From: Acidimicrobiaceae bacterium
Lineage (GTDB): Bacteria > Actinomycetota > Acidimicrobiia > Acidimicrobiales > RAAP-2
Direction of reading: 5' to 3'
Assembly: GCA_003131665.1 (NCBI GenBank)
Contig: PKWA01000029.1
Coordinates: forward strand, 10,803 to 18,055
DNA: 7,253 nt
Under the pieces are notes generated by a model. That model was not told the DNA's origin. It saw nothing but the letters and a program-made list of their open reading frames with translations, and ran no database searches. Shown piece after piece: positions 1-6,017 of the stretch. Made by a program: the position numbers and the translations under genes. Within the stretch, counting starts at the first letter, position 1, and every line of letters begins with the position of its first letter.

Positions 1-121
1 CTTGGTCGGAGCGGCCGAGGGCCGCGCCGAACTTCGTCTCATTCAAGGAGCCGGCCACCAACTTCGCGCCGATCCTCGTATGGTGGCGACGTTGTTAGGT
101 TGGCTCGACCGGCACCGCTGA
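1..121 (+). CDS. C-terminal end of a probable alpha/beta hydrolase (partial, 5' end outside window)
   Basis: Reading from base 2, the + strand is open for 39 codons to a TGA at 119-121. The peptide contains the stretch ELRLIQGAGHQLRADPR followed by a hydrophobic helix ending GWLDRHR. A strand, then a G-A-G-H turn, then a D-P-R and a closing amphipathic helix is how many alpha/beta hydrolases end. In that fold the His would be the third member of the catalytic triad (here residue 19 of the visible part). The nucleophile and acid residues lie outside the window, so the substrate cannot be judged. The gene converges on thiE and its last 27 bases overlap the 3' end of thiE on the opposite strand. 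The assignment rests on a short tail and is moderate. The alternative is that this is a chance open frame, but its codon use and family-like ending argue against that. Confidence 0.6.
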   Translation, partial: LVGAAEGRAELRLIQGAGHQLRADPRMVATLLGWLDRHR

Positions 122-751
122 GAGTGCCTCGTCGAGGGCGCGGCGAATGTCCCGAGCCGCGAGTTCGGGATCACTCGCCTCGGTGATCGCGCGCACCACC
201 ACGAAGTGGCGAAGGCCGAGCGCTACGAGTGAGGCCACGTTGGTTGCGTTGACCCCGCCCGTCACAAAGACCGGTCGGGGACTGCGCGCCTGACTTTCCC
301 GCGCGTATTCAACGCCCGTGCCGGCGCGTCCGAGCTTGGTGGGCGTGGGCACGATCGGACCGGCGCTGAGGTAGGCGACGTCTCGAGTGAGGGCGTCGTC
401 CAACTCGCTCAGCGAGTGCGTCGAGAGCCCGATAATGGCATCGGGGCCGAGTATCTCCCGGCAGCGTTCCACGCTGACGTCGTCTTGTCCGACGTGCACA
501 CCGTCGCAGCGGGCTTCGAGCGCCAACTCAGGAGAGTCGTTGATAATAAAGGGCACGTTGAACTCACGACAGATCGGTGCGATGAGGCGAGCCTGATCCA
601 ACTGCGCCGCTGGCGACAGGGTCTTTTCTCTCAGTTGGACGACGTCAACGCCGCCACGTAGGACGCATGGCAAGAAGTTCGACATGTCCTCGCGCGCGGG
701 CACGCAGAGGTAGAGACGCCGCGTAGAGAGGTCGAACACCTCAACCACCAT
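95..751 (-). CDS. thiE: Thiamine phosphate synthase (thiamine-phosphate pyrophosphorylase)
   Basis: ThiE joins the pyrimidine (HMP-PP) and thiazole (THZ-P) halves of thiamine in the cytosol, giving thiamine phosphate and pyrophosphate. The 218-residue protein is the usual length for this TIM-barrel family and carries its motifs in order. These are VQLREK (residues 39-44), FIINDSPELA with N71 and D72, GVHVGQDD (84-91; D91 is the expected second Mg ligand), IGLSTHS (107-113), GPIVPTPTK (131-139; phosphate and pyrophosphate binding, K139), VTGGV (163-167) and VVVRAI (184-189). The ATG at 751 is taken as start because the conserved core begins about 10 residues later. No Shine-Dalgarno precedes it, and in-frame GTG codons at 748 and 739 are possible alternatives. 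No other thiamine gene is in the window. The 53-bp upstream gap has no room for a TPP riboswitch. Its product would supply thiamine diphosphate to E1 enzymes, among others. Confidence 0.95.
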   Translation of the reverse strand: MVVEVFDLSTRRLYLCVPAREDMSNFLPCVLRGGVDVVQLREKTLSPAAQLDQARLIAPICREFNVPFIINDSPELALEARCDGVHVGQDDVSVERCREILGPDAIIGLSTHSLSELDDALTRDVAYLSAGPIVPTPTKLGRAGTGVEYARESQARSPRPVFVTGGVNATNVASLVALGLRHFVVVRAITEASDPELAARDIRRALDEALSAVPVEPT

Positions 752-804
752 AGAAGTTGCGTCACTGGGCTCCGCGCCACAACGAGGTGGGGCAGAATGG
801 GTCT
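752..804. promoter_or_regulatory. Divergent thiE / Rrf2 intergenic region with possible leaderless promoters
   Basis: These 53 bases must hold the promoters of both thiE (leftward) and the Rrf2 gene (rightward). For the Rrf2 gene, CAGAAT at 793-798 resembles a -10 hexamer. It lies 6 bases before the ATG at 805, so transcription would start at about the A of the ATG, giving a leaderless mRNA; no good -35 was found. For thiE, on the - strand, a TTGTGG/CAACTT pair with 17-base spacing also puts the start site close to the ATG. Leaderless transcripts are common in Actinobacteria. I found no convincing palindromic operator for autoregulation. This is inference from weak hexamers. Confidence 0.3.
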
Positions 805-1263
805 ATGCAGATTCCCGCCAAGGCCGAGTACGCCATCCGGGCGCTCTTGACCCTGGCGGCGAGCGACGTCTCCGTGAGCGCCGATCACTTGGCGCACGAG
901 CAAGACCTGCCCGCCAAGTTTCTCGGAGCCATCCTTTCGGATCTTCGTCGCGGTGGCCTGGTCACCAGTCAGCGCGGCCCCGAAGGTGGTTTCAAGCTGG
1001 CGCACGACCCGGATCAGATCATGATCGCCGACATCTTGCGCGTGGTGAGTGGACCGATGGCCGGGGTTCGTGGGATGCGACCTGAAACCCTCGAGTACGA
1101 AGGTGAAGCGACGCACCTGCGCGACGTGTGGGTCGCGGTTCGAGGCGCCCTTCGCGAGGTGCTGGAACACGTCACGCTCGGACAAGTTCTTCGCGGAGAT
1201 CTGCCGGTTGCCGTGACGCGCTTCACCGAAGATCCCGATGCGTGGATCACCCGGATCATATGA
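805..1263 (+). CDS. Rrf2-family winged-helix transcriptional regulator lacking cysteines
   Basis: The 152-residue protein has the typical Rrf2 layout. It begins with a first helix containing AKAEYAIRALLTLA (residues 5-18). A helix-turn-helix follows at about 25-50 (SADHLAHEQDLPAKFLGAIL, then SDLRRGGLV), with the wing SQRGPEGGFKLA at 55-66 and the dimerisation helix near 102-128. Members such as IscR and NsrR bind an Fe-S cluster through three cysteines around residues 90-105. Here that stretch (about 88-104) has none, and the whole protein is cysteine-free. It may therefore sense something other than Fe-S status or act as a constitutive repressor. The ATG at 805 is chosen because the family almost always starts a few residues before the AEYA motif. 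An in-frame TTG at 757 would add 16 unlikely residues. Its stop overlaps the rnhA start (ATGA), so the two are probably cotranscribed. The target is unknown; autoregulation or control of divergent thiE is possible. Confidence 0.87.
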   Translation: MQIPAKAEYAIRALLTLAASDVSVSADHLAHEQDLPAKFLGAILSDLRRGGLVTSQRGPEGGFKLAHDPDQIMIADILRVVSGPMAGVRGMRPETLEYEGEATHLRDVWVAVRGALREVLEHVTLGQVLRGDLPVAVTRFTEDPDAWITRII

Positions 1264-1697
1264 AGAGAATCCATACCGACGGGGCGTGTCGCGGCAATCC
1301 CGGGCCCGGAGGTTGGGCGTGGGCGAGTGGTCCTGACGAGTTCGCCAGCGGTGCCGAGGTCCACACGACCAATCAGCGTATGGAGATCTTGGCGGTGATC
1401 GAGGCTCTGGTGGAGCACCCGCTTGATCCCATCGAGATCGTGAGCGACTCGACGTACGTCGTGAAGTGTTTTCATGAATCGTGGTACGCCGGATGGCTCC
1501 GGCGTAACTGGAAGAACTCCAAGGGCCAGCCGGTCGCTAATCGTGACCTGTGGGAACGACTGTTACCCCTGGCCCTTGAAAGCGAGCGCGACGTGTCGTT
1601 CTCCTGGGTGAAGGGCCACTCCGGGGACCGTATGAACGACTTCGTCGACGAACTCGCGACCCAGGCCGCCGACGCCCAGCGAGGACGCCACTCGTAG
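1260..1697 (+). CDS. rnhA: Ribonuclease HI
   Basis: RNase HI cuts the RNA strand of RNA/DNA hybrids, removing R-loops and replication primers in the nucleoid. The 145-residue protein is full length for the bacterial type. The acidic active site is complete: D7 in IHTDGACRGNPGPGGW, E42 in TTNQRMEI, D63 in VSDSTYV and D130 in FVDELA. H120 in WVKGHSG matches the proton-shuttling histidine. A basic substrate-binding segment, GWLRRNWKNSKGQPVANRDLW (about residues 78-98), corresponds to the handle of the E. coli enzyme. The ATG at 1260 shares four bases with the Rrf2 stop. It is preferred over upstream in-frame codons because the family starts just before the first catalytic Asp, and because an earlier start would run through the Rrf2 gene. 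Translation is probably coupled to the regulator, as there is only a weak GGAT-like ribosome site. No missing key residues. Confidence 0.96.
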   Translation: MKRIHTDGACRGNPGPGGWAWASGPDEFASGAEVHTTNQRMEILAVIEALVEHPLDPIEIVSDSTYVVKCFHESWYAGWLRRNWKNSKGQPVANRDLWERLLPLALESERDVSFSWVKGHSGDRMNDFVDELATQAADAQRGRHS

Positions 1698-1775
1698 CTC
1701 TCCTTGCGTGGAGTAAAGGGCGAAAACATTAGGATTTCCCAGGGGGATGGCGCTGTACTACTGAAGGGAAAGACC
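1698..1775 (+). promoter_or_regulatory. rnhA-lpd intergenic region with candidate promoter for the lipoate operon
   Basis: This 78-base gap is the only sizeable + strand spacing before the lpd-E2-lipBA block. It contains the most A/T-rich stretch nearby (about 1721-1737). TAGGAT at 1730-1735 fits the actinobacterial TAnnnT -10 pattern and would give a leader of about 34 bases. A TTGCGT at 1704-1709 is a poor -35 because the spacer would be 20 bases. No terminator hairpin for rnhA is evident, so read-through from the upstream pair is possible. Promoter position is inferred. Confidence 0.33.
1763..1769 (+). promoter_or_regulatory. Shine-Dalgarno of lpd (decides the GTG start)
   Basis: GAAGGGA lies 6 bases before the GTG at 1776. 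This supports that GTG over the earlier in-frame TTG at 1704, whose extra 24 residues precede the conserved FAD-binding strand and look like untranslated leader. Confidence 0.6.
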
Positions 1776-3191
1776 GTGGCTAACGAGGTCCAACAGTTCG
1801 ATGTCGTCGTCATTGGCGGCGGACCTGGCGGCTACGCCGCCGCCCTCTACGGCGCGGCGGCCGGTCTCAACGTGGCGATTGTCGAGCGTGACAAGGTCGG
1901 CGGCACGTGCCTGCATCGTGGCTGCGTCCCGGCCAAGGAGTTTCTCGAGACGGCGCACGTTCACCGTACCGTTGAGCACGCGTCGGACTTCGGCATCACC
2001 TCTCAGGGTGTGTCGGTGGACTTCGCGGTCAGTCAGAAGCGAAAGAACGAGATCGTCGAGCGCCTGTTCAAGGGTCTGTCGGGACTCCTGAAGGGCCGAA
2101 AAGTCACGATTTTTGAAGGCACCGGCCGACTCGACAAGGACTTGAGCGTCTCGGTGCTCGACGGTGCGGACGCCGGCGTCGTCGCCCGGGGAACCAACGT
2201 GATCCTCGCGGCAGGTTCTGTGCCGCGCACCTTGCCCGGTTTTGATGTCGATGGTTCGATCGTCGTGACCTCAGATGAGTTCTTGGACCTCAGCGCACTA
2301 CCCGCGACGGCCACGGTCATTGGCGGCGGGGCGATCGGTTGTGAGTTCGCCTCGCTGCTGGCGGACCTCGGCACCAAAGTGACGATCCTCGAGAGCTTGC
2401 CGACGATTTTGGCGGGCTGTGACAGCGAGGTCGCCAGCGTCGTGCAGCGATCATTCAAGAAGCGCGGGATTGAGATCCGCGTCGGAGTCAAAATCACCGG
2501 ACACAGCCCGAAGAAGGGTGCGACCACGATCGCCATCGAGGGCGAAGAGGGCGTCGAGACCGACATGATCGTCATGAGTGTGGGACGGCGCGCGCGCACC
2601 GAAGGCCTGCTCGGCGAGGGCACGGGCGTGGAGATCAACGATCGGGGCTTTGTGGTGGCCGACAACTATCAACGCACCGGCGCGGCGCACGTCTTCGCCG
2701 TCGGTGACGTGGTCGCCGACACGCCCCAACTCGCCCACGTCGGCTTCGCCGAGGCGATCGTCGCGATCAAGACCATTTTGGGAGAGCCGGTCGTGCCGGT
2801 CGACTATGACCGCGTGCCGTGGGCCATCTACTCCAACCCCGAAGTGGCGTTTTGTGGACTGACCGAGGCGCTCGCCAAGGAGAAGGGGTACGAGGTCGTA
2901 GTAAAGAAGGACCCCTTTGGCGGCAACAGCCGCGCTCAAATTATCGGTGACACCGAGGGCGTGGTGAAAATCATCGCCGAGAAGCGCGCCGACGGCACGG
3001 CCGGGCAGATTCTCGGCGTGCACATGGCCGGGCCCTGGGTGACGGAACAGCTCGGCGCGGGCTACTTCGCGGTCAACTGGGAAGCGACGGCCGAGGAAGC
3101 GGCCGCGTTAATCCAGCCGCACCCGTCGTTGTCCGAGACCTTTGGCGAAACGCTGCTCGCGTTAGCCGGAAGGGGACTGCACGTTGGTTGA
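1776..3191 (+). CDS. lpd: Dihydrolipoamide dehydrogenase (E3)
   Basis: This cytosolic FAD flavoenzyme reoxidises the dihydrolipoyl arms of 2-oxoacid dehydrogenase complexes and the glycine cleavage system, passing electrons to NAD+. From the GTG at 1776 it is 471 residues, normal for the family. The FAD-binding Rossmann motif GGGPGG is at 14-19. The redox-active disulfide is C45/C50 in GGTCLHRGCVPAK. The second Rossmann motif for NAD, GGGAIG, is at 183-188, followed by acidic E-S after the second strand. The second FAD motif is in HVFAVGDV. The C-terminal dimer-interface active-site pair is H449/E454 in HPSLSE. The disulfide motif reads LHRGCVPAK rather than the classical LNxGCIPSK, and AAGS (145-148) replaces ATGS. 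Both are conservative, and His-Arg before the second Cys is something I associate with actinobacterial proteins. The stop overlaps the E2 start by 8 bases, so the two are translationally linked. Mercuric or glutathione reductases are unlikely given the immediate E2 neighbour. Confidence 0.94.
   Translation: MANEVQQFDVVVIGGGPGGYAAALYGAAAGLNVAIVERDKVGGTCLHRGCVPAKEFLETAHVHRTVEHASDFGITSQGVSVDFAVSQKRKNEIVERLFKGLSGLLKGRKVTIFEGTGRLDKDLSVSVLDGADAGVVARGTNVILAAGSVPRTLPGFDVDGSIVVTSDEFLDLSALPATATVIGGGAIGCEFASLLADLGTKVTILESLPTILAGCDSEVASVVQRSFKKRGIEIRVGVKITGHSPKKGATTIAIEGEEGVETDMIVMSVGRRARTEGLLGEGTGVEINDRGFVVADNYQRTGAAHVFAVGDVVADTPQLAHVGFAEAIVAIKTILGEPVVPVDYDRVPWAIYSNPEVAFCGLTEALAKEKGYEVVVKKDPFGGNSRAQIIGDTEGVVKIIAEKRADGTAGQILGVHMAGPWVTEQLGAGYFAVNWEATAEEAAALIQPHPSLSETFGETLLALAGRGLHVG
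3168..3176 (+). promoter_or_regulatory. Shine-Dalgarno of the E2 gene inside lpd
   Basis: GGAAGGGGA sits within the last codons of lpd with a 7-base spacer to the TTG at 3184. It supports this unusual TTG as the E2 start. The peptide MVDVTLPSLGES then begins exactly where lipoyl domains normally do. Confidence 0.6.
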
Positions 3192-4350
3192 CGTGACGTT
3201 GCCCTCGCTGGGTGAGTCGGTCACCGAAGGAATCATCACCAAGTGGTTCAAAAAGGTGGGAGAGCGCGTAGCGCGCGACGAACCGCTCTTCGAAGTCTCT
3301 ACGGACAAAGTGGACTCCGAAATGCCCTCGCCCGCGTCCGGTGTGCTCACGGAGATTGTCGCGGGCGAAGGCGACACCGTCGCCACCGGCTCGCGCGTCG
3401 CGGTCATCGATGAGTCGACGGACGCAGGCGTGAGACCCCCGCCCGCTGCTCCCACTGAGGCGACTCTCGCCTCGAGCCCGGCACCGTCGCCCGTGCCCGA
3501 CGTGTCGAGCGCGAGCGGCGTCGTCGTGTCACCGGTCGTGCGGAGAATTCTGGCCGACGCGGGAGTGGAGTCCTCGACGCTGCGCGGCAGCGGGGCTGGC
3601 GGCGCCATCACCCGTCGCGACGCGGAGCGGGCCGTCGCGCAGGGTCCGAGCGACGCACTGGTCGTACCGCTCAGCCACGGACGCCGTCGAATGGGCCATC
3701 ACATGTCGGTGTCGAGCCAGGAGACCCCGCACGGCTTCGTGGCGATTGAGGCCGACGGAACGATCTTTGGCGAACTCGAGGCGATCGGACGGGTCACCCG
3801 TGACGGCGTGACGATCAGCGACGAGATGGTGGTCAGTCTGGCCGCCGTGCGCGCGCTCGGAGAGTTTGAGTTTCTCAACGCGACGTTCTTAGCTGATGAG
3901 TTGGTCGTTCATCGCACGGTCAACCTCGGTGTCGTTCGGGCCGTTGCCGATGACGGCATGTTGGTGCCCGTCGTGCACGCCGCGGCCGGCCTGACCCTGC
4001 GCGCACTGGCGCGACGAATACGCGATTTGGACGAGCGCCTTTCGTCTCGTCAACTCACCGCCGACGATCTCATGGGCGGGACGTTCACGGTCATTGGCGC
4101 GCCCAGTGAGCATGCCCTGTGGACCGAGCCGATCATCATTCAGCCCGAAGTCGCCATTCTCTCGATGGGCGCGGTTCGCCTAGCGCCGGTCGTTCGCTCC
4201 GTAAAGGACGTCACCACACTGGAGGTCGGCCGGCGTGTCGTGTTGGGACTGGCCTTTGATCACCGGGTCTGTGAGCCGGTCGGCGCGGCGAGTTACCTTG
4301 AACGGGTGGCCGAGTTACTGGCGGGAATGAACCTTGAGAGCGAGCGATAG
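3184..4350 (+). CDS. 2-oxoacid dehydrogenase complex E2 (dihydrolipoamide acyltransferase) with an altered catalytic motif
   Basis: E2 forms the core of pyruvate, 2-oxoglutarate or branched-chain 2-oxoacid dehydrogenases and carries acyl groups on a lipoyl arm to CoA. The 388 residues contain one lipoyl domain (1-76; lipoyl lysine K42 in STDKVDSE), a Pro/Ala/Ser linker (about 80-111), a peripheral subunit-binding domain (about 115-151, SPVVRRILADAGV) and an acyltransferase domain (about 162-388). The active-site motif, normally HRxxDG, reads HRVCEP: H360 is kept, but Asp becomes E364 and Gly becomes P365. The loop usually written TxTNxG reads TFTVIGAPSEH (300-310). Total length is on the short side for an actinobacterial E2 because there is a single lipoyl domain. 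It lies between lpd and lipB-lipA, so it is a likely substrate of both. The E1 partner is absent, so pyruvate versus 2-oxoglutarate or branched-chain specificity cannot be settled. The TTG start is backed by a strong ribosome site. Confidence 0.87.
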   Translation: MVDVTLPSLGESVTEGIITKWFKKVGERVARDEPLFEVSTDKVDSEMPSPASGVLTEIVAGEGDTVATGSRVAVIDESTDAGVRPPPAAPTEATLASSPAPSPVPDVSSASGVVVSPVVRRILADAGVESSTLRGSGAGGAITRRDAERAVAQGPSDALVVPLSHGRRRMGHHMSVSSQETPHGFVAIEADGTIFGELEAIGRVTRDGVTISDEMVVSLAAVRALGEFEFLNATFLADELVVHRTVNLGVVRAVADDGMLVPVVHAAAGLTLRALARRIRDLDERLSSRQLTADDLMGGTFTVIGAPSEHALWTEPIIIQPEVAILSMGAVRLAPVVRSVKDVTTLEVGRRVVLGLAFDHRVCEPVGAASYLERVAELLAGMNLESER

Positions 4351-5979
4351 GTGTTGCGTCGACGTCACTTAGGGCGGGTCTCTTTCGCCGAGGCCAACGA
4401 TCTGCAGCGCTCGTTGCTCCAAGCCAGCGACGACTACGTCTTGCTGTTTGAACATCCGGCGACCTACACCCGAGGCGTTCGAACGCTCGAAGAGCATTTT
4501 CTCATCCCGGCCTCGCAACTGAACGCCGTAGTCGTCGACGCCGACCGAGGAGGTGACGTCACCTATCACGCGCCCGGCCAGGTGGTGGCCTGGGCGATCG
4601 TCAGTGTCAACGACGATCCGGCCGCCGGCAAGGCCCACGTGGGACGACTCGAAGACGCCGTCATTGCAACGGTTCGTCGCGCCGATCCTGGTGCACGACT
4701 CGGCGTCGTGGGACGGCTCGAGGGCTACCCCGGGGTGTGGGCCGATCTCGAAGGTACGCCCGCCAAGATTGCCGCGGTCGGCGTGCGCACGGAGCGTAAC
4801 GAGCTCGGCCAACGGCGCACCCTGCACGGCGTGGCGCTCAACGTCGAGATCGACTTGGCCGGCTTTCGAGCCATCGTGCCCTGTGGCATCGCCGACCGGC
4901 CCGTGGCCTCACTCACTTCGCTCGGACTTTCGGTGACGACCTTAGAAGTCGAGAATATGTTGGGCGAAGAACTCGAGCAGGCCCTAGGAGGAAAAGCCCG
5001 CGTCGCGCGCGTCGATCGAAGTGTCGCCACGACGTCTGAGGAGCGTCCGCTCATTCGTCGACTTCGCAAGGCCGGGGTCGATCCCGACGCGGGGCTCTCG
5101 CTGGGCGCCCGCAAGCCCGAGTGGTTGCGTGTTGAGGCGCACATGGGCGCCGAGTACCAGTCCCTTCGAACGCTCACCGAGGACCTGCGCCTCGTGACGG
5201 TGTGCCAAGAAGCGGGCTGTCCCAATATCTACGAGTGCTGGGCCGCCGGCACGGCGACGTTCATGGTAAACGGTGAGCGCTGTACGAGGGCCTGCGGGTT
5301 CTGTCTCATTGACACGCGCAAGCCCATGGCGCTCGATCCCACCGAGCCCGACCGCGTCGCCGAAGCGGTCGTTCGGCTCAATTTGGCGCACGCGGTCATT
5401 ACCTGTGTGGCGCGCGACGACCTCGATGACGGTGGCGCGGGCGCCATTGCTACTTGCGTGCGTGCGATTCGTGAGCGCTCGCCCGGAACCGACGTCGAGG
5501 TGTTGACGAGTGACTTAAAGGGCGACCCTGAGGCTCTGCAGCTCTTGTTGGACGTGCGCCCCGACGTCATGAATCACAACATCGAAACGGTCGCTCGTCT
5601 CCAGCGCGCGGTGCGCCCGAGCGCCGGGTACCTGCGATCCCTGACGGTGCTGGCGCGCAGCGCCCAGTCTGGCCTCACGACCAAGTCCGGTCTGATGGTC
5701 GGACTCGGCGAGACGATCGATGAAGTCGAAGAGGCGCTCGCCGACCTCGCGGCGGTCGGAGTACAGATCGTCACGATCGGTCAGTACCTTCGCCCGACCG
5801 AGCGCCACTTGCCGGTGGCTCGATTCTGGGAGCCGGCGGAGTTCGACGACCTCGCCGAACGTGGTCGTCGCTTGGGCCTTCGCCACGTGCAGGCCTCGCC
5901 GTTGACGCGCTCGAGTTACCACGCTCGTGAGGCCCTCAGTGACGCGACGCCCGTCGCGGCACCGGCACGTCGCGCCTAA
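4351..5979 (+). CDS. lipB-lipA: Fused octanoyltransferase (LipB) - lipoyl synthase (LipA)
   Basis: One 542-residue frame encodes both endogenous lipoate-making steps, which are usually separate genes. Residues 1 to about 212 are LipB, which transfers octanoate from acyl carrier protein to a lipoyl lysine. Motifs are RGGDVTYHAPGQ (66-77), the catalytic lysine K139 in AKIAAVGVR and the nucleophile C178 in VPCGIADRPV. About 40 linker residues follow. LipA starts near RKPEWLR (254-260). It is a radical SAM enzyme that inserts sulfur at C6 and C8. It has the auxiliary 4Fe-4S cysteines C285, C290 and C296 (CX4CX5C), the radical SAM cysteines C311, C315 and C318 (CX3CX2C, CTRACGFC), the RDDLDDGG segment and the C-terminal RSSYHA (520-525). 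Both halves appear full length with all key residues, so both activities are expected. The GTG start directly follows the E2 stop, implying coupling. No suitable internal start for a separate LipA was found. Confidence 0.94.
   Translation: MLRRRHLGRVSFAEANDLQRSLLQASDDYVLLFEHPATYTRGVRTLEEHFLIPASQLNAVVVDADRGGDVTYHAPGQVVAWAIVSVNDDPAAGKAHVGRLEDAVIATVRRADPGARLGVVGRLEGYPGVWADLEGTPAKIAAVGVRTERNELGQRRTLHGVALNVEIDLAGFRAIVPCGIADRPVASLTSLGLSVTTLEVENMLGEELEQALGGKARVARVDRSVATTSEERPLIRRLRKAGVDPDAGLSLGARKPEWLRVEAHMGAEYQSLRTLTEDLRLVTVCQEAGCPNIYECWAAGTATFMVNGERCTRACGFCLIDTRKPMALDPTEPDRVAEAVVRLNLAHAVITCVARDDLDDGGAGAIATCVRAIRERSPGTDVEVLTSDLKGDPEALQLLLDVRPDVMNHNIETVARLQRAVRPSAGYLRSLTVLARSAQSGLTTKSGLMVGLGETIDEVEEALADLAAVGVQIVTIGQYLRPTERHLPVARFWEPAEFDDLAERGRRLGLRHVQASPLTRSSYHAREALSDATPVAAPARRA
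4985..4995 (+). other. Shine-Dalgarno-like sequence at the LipB/LipA junction
   Basis: TAGGAGGAAAA, containing a perfect AGGAGG at 4986-4991, lies in frame as codons for Leu-Gly-Gly-Lys exactly where the LipB domain ends. No ATG, GTG or TTG in the LipA frame follows at usable distance, so it probably does not start translation now. It may be a relic of a former lipA ribosome site. A second AGGAGG at 4548-4553, inside LipB, shows that such hexamers also arise by chance here. Confidence 0.25.
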
Positions 5980-5999
5980 GCGCCACTACGAACCGGGAC

Positions 6000-6017
6000 C
6001 GTAAGCGCTCTCTTACG
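6000..6017. terminator. Weak hairpin between convergent lipB-lipA and metH
   Basis: CGTAAG / CTTACG forms a perfect 6-bp stem around a 6-base loop in the 33-bp gap, running into the metH stop codon. Convergent gene ends often share a bidirectional terminator. However, there is no T-run on either side and the stem is short, so it would be at best a weak terminator. Confidence 0.25.

Noticed and set aside
757..804. N-terminal extension of the Rrf2 gene from the TTG at 757
   Set aside because: The added 16 residues precede the usual family start and overlap the probable promoter; the ATG at 805 gives a canonical N-terminus.
752..860. TPP riboswitch upstream of thiE
   Set aside because: The non-coding gap is only 53 bp, too short for a THI element, and I saw no recognisable THI-box core.
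631..1185. Long open frame on the - strand across the start of thiE and the Rrf2 gene
   Set aside because: It is antisense to two well recognised genes, has no family-like motifs and is low-complexity in the way of GC-rich shadow frames.
1704..1775. N-terminal extension of lpd from the TTG at 1704
   Set aside because: The extra residues are not part of the FAD-binding fold, while the GTG at 1776 has a good ribosome site 6 bases upstream.
2033..3023. Two long - strand open frames opposite lpd
   Set aside because: They mirror the codon bias of lpd, are rich in Ser/Pro/Arg or His/Asp/Gly, and show no domain; lpd explains the region fully.
4984..5060. LipB-LipA fusion as a simple sequencing frameshift artefact
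   Set aside because: The linker keeps ordinary coding composition in one frame, both domains are complete, and the alternative frame gives no LipA start close to the SD-like motif (the nearest GTG, at 5021, is in the wrong frame). Not excluded without raw reads.
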